DNA from: Anaeramoeba flamelloides
Lineage: Eukaryota > Metamonada > Anaeramoebidae
Assembly: GCA_027625915.1 (NCBI GenBank)
Contig: JANTQA010000048.1
Location: forward strand, 3,968,001-4,032,000
DNA: 64,000 nucleotides
Direction of reading: 5' to 3'
Part shown: positions 57,025 to 64,000 of the stretch, one piece after another
Numbering within the stretch: the first letter of the stretch is position 1
How the letters are laid out: the number at the start of each line of letters is the position of its first letter
Program-made: the position numbers and the translations under genes
The notes under the pieces: generated by a model
Database searches by the model: none
Seen by the model: only the letters and a program-made list of their open reading frames with translations
Told to the model about the DNA's origin: nothing

Positions 57025-58012
57025 CTGTGAAAAAAATACAGTACATGAAAAAAATACCTGACAAGATTTTTAATTGTTAATATTTGGAAAATTGTTGGGT
57101 AATTTCTTTTACTGGTATTTGAAATTGAAATGGGATAAATTTTCAGCTGATTGTTCACTTTTCAAGACTTAAATCTTTGGTTCTTTTGAGAATACATAGT
57201 TCTCCCATTATTAAATCTTATAAGTAAGAGCCGAAACAAATAAATAGAGATCACAAATCACAACCTATTTCTTCGCAAACTCCCTTTAAAAAAGAAAGAA
57301 AAGGGAAAATGAAGTGAAAATTTTTACCCATTTATTATCCAAATACCAGTATATCATATCAAATCCTTTTATTTAATTATCAAACTCTATAATTATAACT
57401 CAACCACTAATTAGAATGATGATTAATGGAATTATACTTGTTCATAGCACCATTCAATCAATGAAAAAACAAGAATAAAAATTATAATTTACTAAATTCA
57501 AAGCAAACATCCCCAAAAACTCTGGATCCTTTTTTGAGAAAAAGGGAGATCTACTTTGGTTATCAAACAGTCACTTGAGTACTCTATAGACACCCCCACT
57601 TTAATGAGTTTTAGGTAGGTTTATTTCTTTGTTCAAAAAAAAGACTTAAAAAAATGATTTAATTGGAAATATTTGCAATTACTTTTATAATCCAATTAAA
57701 AAAGGAAAATACAAGTTCACATCCAAAAATATTTTTCTCATTACAAGTTGAAGAAAATCCAAAGATCTTTACAGTATCGTCTAGAAATGATATTTTTAGA
57801 CATTTAATTAAACTTCCTTACTTGCTATGAGACAAAATTTTTACTCTGTTAATTTGATTGTAACTGTAATAATTAATATTCATTTTGGAAATGGAAATAA
57901 ACGTTTTCATTTATTAATTGAAATATAACTGTATGTAAAAATTTTCCATATATTCACAATTAAAAATCTCGTCTGGTATTTTTTTCATGTCAGGTAATTT
58001 TTTCAATGCTAT
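57025..58012. mobile_element. Family B element, copy 3 (long form, carries family H)
   Basis: The left end is GTGAAAAAAATACAGTACAT and the right end, inverted, is ATAGCATTGAAAAAATTACC then TGACATG. The interior block near 57383-57470 (TTAGAATGATGATTAATGGA) matches copy 1 at 596-1079. At about 990 bp it is twice the length of copy 1; the extra DNA includes a family H segment near 57190-57360. Confidence 0.6.
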
Positions 58013-58306
58013 AAAAGGAAAGTTATTGGATTTTAATATTTTGATTAATTAACAAATATTAATTAATTTTCATTAAAAAAACAGATTTCAAAAATCTCTA
58101 ACAAATATGAAAGTAACTTAGGTAATTTATTATTGAATGAAAATTAAAAAATTCAAAATAATCAATAAAGTAGTTATAAAAAATTGATCAAAAGTTTTCT
58201 TAATAATTTATACTGAAAAAACCAACTAAAATATTTAATTAATATAATAATATAAAGTACAAATTCCAAATATTTTTCCAGATAAGGGTGTATGGTAGTA
58301 ATGGGT

Positions 58307-58308
<2 letters not shown>

Positions 58309-58343
<35 letters not shown>

Positions 58344-58375
58344 GTATGTAGGTATGTATGTATGTATGTAAGTAT
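58309..58375. repeat. (TA)n-(TATG)n compound microsatellite
   Basis: About 22 bp of TA repeats run into a TATG array of about 45 bp. It abuts a family A copy that starts in the next bases. Confidence 0.9.
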
Positions 58376-58846
58376 ATAAGGTTCGAATGGATATTAGAAG
58401 AAAATTTAACTTTAAAATTTCAGTATTGGTATCATTTTATCACATTTTTCAGTTTTTTAAATATTTTTTTCTCAATTCTTTTTTGTTAAACAGATAATTG
58501 TTTTCGGATTATTTTTGATTACAATATCAATAATTTCTTGGTAAAAATGTTGAATTCTAATGTTATTGAAATACTGAAAATTATTTTTGCAAAAAGATAT
58601 TGTTTTTTTTTTTTTTTTTTTGGTATTTTCTTTGGTCTTTAATCGGAGAACAAAATGAGGTTTGTATTTTTTTCTTCAAATGGATTATAAGATTTTGGAT
58701 TGTTCAATTTTTAGGAAATATATATTGATTTATTAGATTTACTTTATTTATCTTTATATTGACTATTCTATGATACATATAATACAACTTATTTCTTTTT
58801 TTCCTTTTTTTTTTATTCAAAGGTCTTTTCTTAATAATAATTTATA

Positions 58847-58850
<4 letters not shown>
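58376..58850. mobile_element. Family A MITE, copy flanked by microsatellites
   Basis: Shares GGTTCGAATGGATATTAGAA, TTGGTAAAAATG, TTCTAATGTTATTGAAA and TTCAAAGGTCTTTT with the copies at 40402 and 62761. Both termini are obscured by TA/TATG and TA/TG microsatellites, which may have grown from the TA-rich ends. Confidence 0.55.

Positions 58851-58927
<77 letters not shown>
58851..58927. repeat. (TA)n-(TG)n compound microsatellite
   Basis: About 45 bp of TA repeats followed by about 30 bp of TG repeats. An open frame of Tyr-Ile and Cys-Val runs through it on + but reflects only the repeat. Confidence 0.9.
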
Positions 58928-58930
<3 letters not shown>

Positions 58931-59293
58931 AAACAAAAACAATTTATTCACTGGTACTTGTTTCTTTATTTTTTATGGCAAGATGAATAATTTAATCTAT
59001 TTTTTTTTTTTGTTATGGAAATCATTATTAAAAACAATTGATCGCTGTATAAAAAATAATTTTAATTAGTGAAACAATAAGAAATTAATGTTAAATCAAT
59101 TAAATTCTATATAATATTATTTAATCCATAAAAAATATGATTATGAATTTAACTCTTTCAAAGTCCTGTTTTTTTTTTTCTTTTTTATTATTATTATTTT
59201 TTTTCTTCTAAATGTTCTGTATTAGATGATTGTTAGACCCAGTAATAAACAATACGTATATCAAAGTCGGTTCTAAAAATTCTATTATTAAAA

Positions 59294-59617
59294 ATGAAAT
59301 TTCAAAAAAGTATAATCAAAAATGAAAATTTTATTCTAAAAATCGTATATTTTTGTAAAAAATTTATGCCCATCAAGAAAACAAAGATATTTTGGAAAAA
59401 AACTCAAACAATTTACAAAATTGAGAATAATTTTTTAAATCCAAAAAAAAAAATAAAAATTTTAAAAAAATCAGAACAATTACTTAAAATTTTTTCAAAT
59501 TTTATTCATAATGAAATTTTTTTTGCTAAAAATATAATCAAGAATACTCAAAAATTAGACTCAGATTGGGTAGACTGTTGTCAGTCAAATGAGGTTATAG
59601 TAGTGGAACAAGTATGA
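59294..59617 (+). CDS. Hypothetical Lys-rich protein, 107 aa (weak)
   Basis: An ATG-initiated frame, strongly Lys/Ile/Phe/Asn-rich, as expected of AT-driven open frames. Only its end (QKLDSDWVDCCQSNEVIVVE) looks less random. No domain, signal peptide or homologue is recognised, and no splice partner was found. It may be spurious. Confidence 0.2.
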   Translation: MKFQKSIIKNENFILKIVYFCKKFMPIKKTKIFWKKTQTIYKIENNFLNPKKKIKILKKSEQLLKIFSNFIHNEIFFAKNIIKNTQKLDSDWVDCCQSNEVIVVEQV

Positions 59618-60622
59618 AATCAAAAAAAAAAAATAAAACAAGAGCCTACGTTTTACCCCATGAGTAATAACAATTGAATAACATATAGCTCTGAGAAAAA
59701 AACTCAAAATAAATTTTAGTTTGGAGGAAGTGCCTGGTTTTTACTTTAATTTGAGAAATAAACTCTAAATTGAATAAATTTTAGTTGTATTTATCAAATT
59801 AAAAAAAAACTAAGGACAAATACAAGGTATTTTGTTAAAAAGCTTATTTTCAAAAATACAATCTTCAAAAAAATAAAAAAAGTGGGTTCTATTTGAAATA
59901 CTGATTTCGGGGCCTGAACATAGTTATCTACAGGTATTGTGTTTGCTTCCAGTAATATAATTTTTCTTAGTAATTATATTTAAAATATATTTTTAAAAGA
60001 ATTCTAGATGAATATTGGTGTTTGAATTCTAAACAATAAGAATTTTCACTTCCTTTTCCATATTTTTTTGGTAAATACAGTTCTCAAAGAAATTGGTAAT
60101 AATTTGAGACTCGCGATCTTTGTTCTTTTAAAAAAGAGAAATTGAAAATGAAGTGAAAAAAAATCCCATTTATAATTCTTAGACCAGTAATAAATAAAAA
60201 ATTTTCAAATAAAACAACATGAATCATTATTTTTGGAAAAAAATCTTTATTTTGAACATTTTAGAATTCTAAATCATTTTTTCAACTTGAATAATATAAA
60301 AACATTTCAAAATTTAACTTAAATACTTGCAAATACCAAATTTAAAAAAAAATTAAATTAGTTTTTGATTTGGAAATAACTTTATAATTATTTGGTAAAG
60401 GATTAATCTAGAGTTTAGTCTGGGGGTGAAAAGTTTTTCATCATTTTTTGTTGTTTGTTCTCTTTTACAACTTTTACGAAAAATGAAGTTCATTTTTTTT
60501 TCAACAGAAAACAAACATTTTCAAGAAAAAAAAACAAAGATTTATTTTCTTGTGCAAATCCAAAAACAAAACCAACTTTTTTATCAAATTCAATTTACCC
60601 AAACATAAAAACGGTCTAGCAA

Positions 60623-62305
60623 ATGAATTTTAAATCTGACTTAGATGAGCTTTTTGATGTCGAATATCAACATTTTGATACAACTTCACTTAATCAAGAT
60701 TCAAATAGTCTGACTTTGGTGAATGGATCTGAAATCATTAACCAAAATAATTTTGAAAGTAAAATAATTGAAAGAGAATTAGAACACAAGTTCCTTGTCT
60801 TATCAAAAAATTTGGGAAGTGAAATGGAAAGAAAATTCAAGTCCTTTGAGAACCAATTAAAAACACACACAACAAAATCAAAGGGGTATCAAAAGAACAA
60901 TGGATCTTTTAAAAAAAAAGAAAAACAAAAAGAAAAACAAAAACAAAAACAAAAAGGAAAACAAAAAGAAAAACAAAAAGAAAAAGAAAAAGGAAAACAA
61001 AAACTAAAACTAAAACCAAAATCAAAATCAAAACACACCCAATTTAGGATCAAGACAAAAAGGGGCATAAAAAAAAGAATCGCAAATACAAACAAAAAAA
61101 CAAAAGTAGTATCAAAACCAAAATCTGAAAGCAAAATATCATCTCTGGTTGTCAAACGGAAAACATTAAAAAAAGAAGGAAAAAAATCAAGAATAACAAA
61201 CTTAACAATTATTGAGAACGGAAAAGATCTTTTTAAGCTTTTAATAGGCCAATTATGGATTATCGCTGGAGGAGCTTCACTTAAGGAGCTAACACCATAT
61301 TCGAAATCTATTGGTGACAGAATTGGGGCAGTTTTGGCGGCCTCCCAAGAGGAAATCGAGTGTATTCAGGATCAACTCAAATATTTATTAACAAATTCAA
61401 GAAGAACTTTTACAGAATTTATTTTGGAGGTTTTGTTAGGAATATTGTCTCTGAAGCATAACAAAAACTCTCCACAAATTTCTGTTCGGTTTTGGAAACT
61501 TTTAAGCCAGGTCAACCAATTTCAAAAAAAAGAAAAGAGCAATGATTATTTCAATGAGAATGGTAATTACAAAGAAAATCAAAAAGAGAACAAGAACAAG
61601 AACAAGAATAAAAACAAGAATAAGAACAAGAATAAGAACAAGAATAAGAACAAGAATAAGAACAAGAATAAGAATCACAAAGGAAACCAGAATGGGGTTG
61701 AAAGTGATAGGGGGTTATTTTTAAATCAACAATTGGAAAATATTTATTCTGAAATCTTTACCAAGGAGCTGGCTTTATATTGGTTTGAAAAAAGATTTGT
61801 TGAAAGAATGGGATTAGTATATGATCAAAATTTAAAAAATGATTTTTATAAGCAACACTTGTTTTTTTTTGCCAAATCCAAATTTATGTTGACATGTTTA
61901 ATCTTAATCCAAAACTTTGCTAAATTGAACACAGTAACAAAAAAATATTATAAATTAATCAATCTTCCATTTAATAACCACCCTTTGAATTTATATTCAA
62001 ACAACAGGGGCGAAAAGCAACGGCTAACAAAGGATTTGATTGTCAAGTATGGTTTGAATTCTGGCGAGTATTGGAATGTCATTTCTCAAGACTATATCGC
62101 ACAAATGAATTTTGATTCTTCATCTTTATTTGAGCATTTCCCTTTTAAGAATATTATTGAGAACCCTCTTTTGAAAACTTTAGGCAATGACGATAACAAT
62201 AAAATACATACAAACAACCATAAAAAAAGAATGATCGCATGTAAGGGGCCAAACGTGCATTCAATATCAAACCTTAATTGGATTTTGAAAAAGAATGCTT
62301 TTTAA
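60623..62305 (+). CDS. Unidentified 560-residue protein with charged repeats
   Basis: The ATG at 60623 follows an in-frame upstream TAG, fixing the start; no intron is needed. Residues 1-90 are acidic/polar. Residues about 95-190 are a Lys/Gln/Glu-rich tract of six-base repeats. Residues about 200-290 form a globular, helix-predicted core (GKDLFKLLIGQLWIIAGGAS, then LSLKHNK). About 315-352 is a (Lys-Asn)n run, encoded by a six-base repeat at about 61585-61675. About 365-490 is a second helical core, with an Asn/Lys-rich tail. There is no signal peptide or membrane helix, and I recognise no family. The basic tracts would fit a nuclear or nucleic-acid-associated protein, but this is guesswork. 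Confidence 0.8.
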   Translation: MNFKSDLDELFDVEYQHFDTTSLNQDSNSLTLVNGSEIINQNNFESKIIERELEHKFLVLSKNLGSEMERKFKSFENQLKTHTTKSKGYQKNNGSFKKKEKQKEKQKQKQKGKQKEKQKEKEKGKQKLKLKPKSKSKHTQFRIKTKRGIKKRIANTNKKTKVVSKPKSESKISSLVVKRKTLKKEGKKSRITNLTIIENGKDLFKLLIGQLWIIAGGASLKELTPYSKSIGDRIGAVLAASQEEIECIQDQLKYLLTNSRRTFTEFILEVLLGILSLKHNKNSPQISVRFWKLLSQVNQFQKKEKSNDYFNENGNYKENQKENKNKNKNKNKNKNKNKNKNKNKNKNKNKNHKGNQNGVESDRGLFLNQQLENIYSEIFTKELALYWFEKRFVERMGLVYDQNLKNDFYKQHLFFFAKSKFMLTCLILIQNFAKLNTVTKKYYKLINLPFNNHPLNLYSNNRGEKQRLTKDLIVKYGLNSGEYWNVISQDYIAQMNFDSSSLFEHFPFKNIIENPLLKTLGNDDNNKIHTNNHKKRMIACKGPNVHSISNLNWILKKNAF

Positions 62306-62760
62306 AAGGCAATGGAATATATTTTTCTTTTTGAATTTTGTGTTTGCCTTTAATAAGTCAATAATTTTTTTTAATGTATTAATCGTTGAATATTTTTTCT
62401 GATTTTATTTTCTTATCTATTACACTTTTCCTTTTTATTCTTTAGATATGTATATATGTGTATACGTATATGTGTGTGTGTGTGTGAATAATTTTAATGT
62501 ATTTGATTAAATACAGGGAAATTATGGATGTTATTTTTTAAAAAAGTAATTATTTTAAAATGTAATTATCAATAAAAGAAATTCATAAATTTTTTTTTTT
62601 TGAGAAAAAGATTATGAAACTTGATTATCTGTTTATTTAATTTTTGTATAATAAAAATTTAATATAAATCTCAGGATCCTTTTAGAGTCACAGAATCTAT
62701 GGGTGTGCTCTTTTCCGATCTTTATTTGGTAAGAATTTACAATAATATTACAATATAAAC
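62306..62760. other. 3' flank of the 560-residue gene
   Basis: A TG/TATG microsatellite lies at about 62450-62486. AATAAA occurs at about 62570 and could be a polyadenylation signal, but AT-rich sequence makes this weak. No gene is seen. Confidence 0.35.
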
Positions 62761-63293
62761 TAAACTATTTTTGAGTCAAAGGGGCCCAGTTGTAATGGAT
62801 ATAATACATGTGTTTAAAGGGTTTGCATAGATATTAGAAGAAAAATTTTATTTTGGAAATTTTCAAAATTGAAATCATTTTTTCACATTTTTGCACATTT
62901 TTTATTTTTTTTTTTTGAAAACTTATTCAGTTCAAAAAATTTTTTGTTGCACGATCAATAGCCACTTGGTAAAGACGTATTATTCTAATGTTACAGTAAC
63001 ACATGAAAATAATCTTAGAGAAATAATATTTATTTCTATTGAGAGTTTATTTAATGATTGATCTTTGATATCAAAATGGACATTATTGTTGTTTTTCTCA
63101 ATGGGAGGAACTAAAAATATTATTTTTTCATTTTTAAGAAAAGTTATTGATTAATTAGTTTTCATTCAGACATATATCAACAATTCTTTGATGTCTATTA
63201 TTCTGTTTATTTCTTATTTGTTCTTCAAAGGTCAATTATATACAATTGATATTTGAAAAAAAAGTTGTGCCACTTTGACTGGAACAGAGTTTA
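62761..63293. mobile_element. Family A MITE, copy 4
   Basis: 533 bp. The left end is TAAACTATTTTTGAGTCAAA then GGGGCCCAG; the right end, inverted, is TATAAACTCTGTTCCAGTCA then AAGTGGCAC. It has TA at both borders. With 40402-40939 it defines the family's full length, because both termini are present. Confidence 0.72.
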
Positions 63294-63819
63294 TAATAAA
63301 AAAAAAAAAAAATTGTTTATAAAACAAATACAAAGAATTTTTTGAAAAGCCCTTTTATACCCTTCTGAATCTCTACGTCATTTTCAATCGGGTTAAAAAA
63401 AGAAAAAAGGAAGAAGAAAAAAAGATAAACTTTTAAATATTTTCTCAAGGTATCTAAATTTGGGTAAAAGATATCAAAAAAGAGACCACATGCATTAATA
63501 GAGTTTAACAAATAATGTTAGTTTAGATTCAGTTTTCATTAAATATGTATTAATATGTATTAATATATATATAATATGTTAAGAAAGAATAAATAAGTTT
63601 ATTTATTTGATTAAGGTATTTCAAAGTGCATTATTTTTTTTTAAAATTTCAAATAATATTTTCTTTGGGAGTGTTTCTATTTGTAAATAAATTGTTTATA
63701 ATTGAGAAGAATATTAACTACTAATTTTGCTCAAATCCTAGTTTTTATTTCAAAATATATCCATCAAAATATTTTCAAATAAAGAAAGAAAAAAACTCAG
63801 ACTTCTTTTAGAAAAAAAA

Positions 63820-63930
63820 TACAGTCCTGTGCCATTTTATGGCACAGGAAAAATCAACATATAAGGCACAAAATTTTGTTCACTTTAAGGCACAAATTTT
63901 TGATTTGAGGCACTTTCCCAATTTCAAGAT
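63820..63930. repeat. Possible family P half-element
   Basis: Starts TACAGTCCTGTGCCATTTTA, has a tight hairpin CCTGTGCCATTTTATGGCAC AGG, then AAGGCACAAA twice. The TACAGT start and AAGGCACAAA words match family P, but the second arm is not found before the window's right end. Confidence 0.4.
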
Positions 63931-64000
63931 ATAATTTCACAGAATGATTAAAGAGTTAGTTTGAGTGTTTTCTTCAATATATCTATATATCGAATATTAA

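Noticed and set aside
61585-61675. Repeat array with regular 6-bp period considered as CRISPR-like or satellite
   Set aside because: It is an in-frame (Lys-Asn)n coding tract within a continuous ORF, with no spacers.

Overview
The window is AT-rich (by eye about three quarters or more A+T) nuclear DNA of a eukaryotic protist. Evidence: GT-AG introns from about 110 bp to over 4 kb, cytosolic ribosomal protein genes, a Raptor orthologue, an OCRL-type inositol 5-phosphatase, a dolichyl-diphosphatase and heterotrimeric G-protein alpha subunits. Proteins carry long Asn-, Lys-, Ser- and Lys/Glu/Gln-rich insertions. This mix suggests a free-living amoeboid protist; the style recalls Anaeramoeba or Amoebozoa, but the window contains no lineage marker, so this is inference. 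No tRNA, rRNA or CRISPR was recognised.

Layout: 0-9 kb holds a four-helix membrane protein (1600-2130, +), a possible small spliced gene (2.3-2.9 kb, +) and OCRL (5935-8628, -). 9-21 kb holds the four-exon eL43 gene (11631-14151, +), a DOLPP1-type phosphatase (15663-16406, -) and many small DNA transposons. 21.7-29.5 kb is a four-exon G-alpha gene (+) with two introns of about 3.1 kb. 29.5-32.7 kb contains a decayed LINE. 32.7-38.04 kb is Raptor (-), lacking its first exon. 38-45.5 kb is repeat-rich, with two small divergent candidate genes near 43 kb. 45.58-46.18 kb is the ubiquitin-eS31 fusion gene (+), whose start codon appears to be split by an intron. 49.5-56.9 kb is a second, inverted G-alpha gene (-) almost identical in protein to the first. 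57-64 kb is repeats plus one unidentified 560-residue protein (60623-62305, +).

The genes do not form an operon or pathway cluster. By function they fall into nutrient/TORC1 signalling (Raptor), receptor signalling (two G-alpha), phosphoinositide traffic (OCRL), N-glycan carrier recycling (DOLPP1) and translation (eL43, ubiquitin-eS31). The two G-alpha genes flank about 20 kb in inverted orientation. Their identity is patchy, which suggests gene conversion or a recent inverted duplication followed by separate transposon insertions. Their large introns hold different repeats and several exon-like islands.

At least seven families of short non-autonomous DNA elements were found by matching copies within the window. 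Several insert at TA and have the look of Tc1/mariner-type MITEs; one is flanked by TTAA. Family labels (A, B, C, G, H, P, T) are mine.
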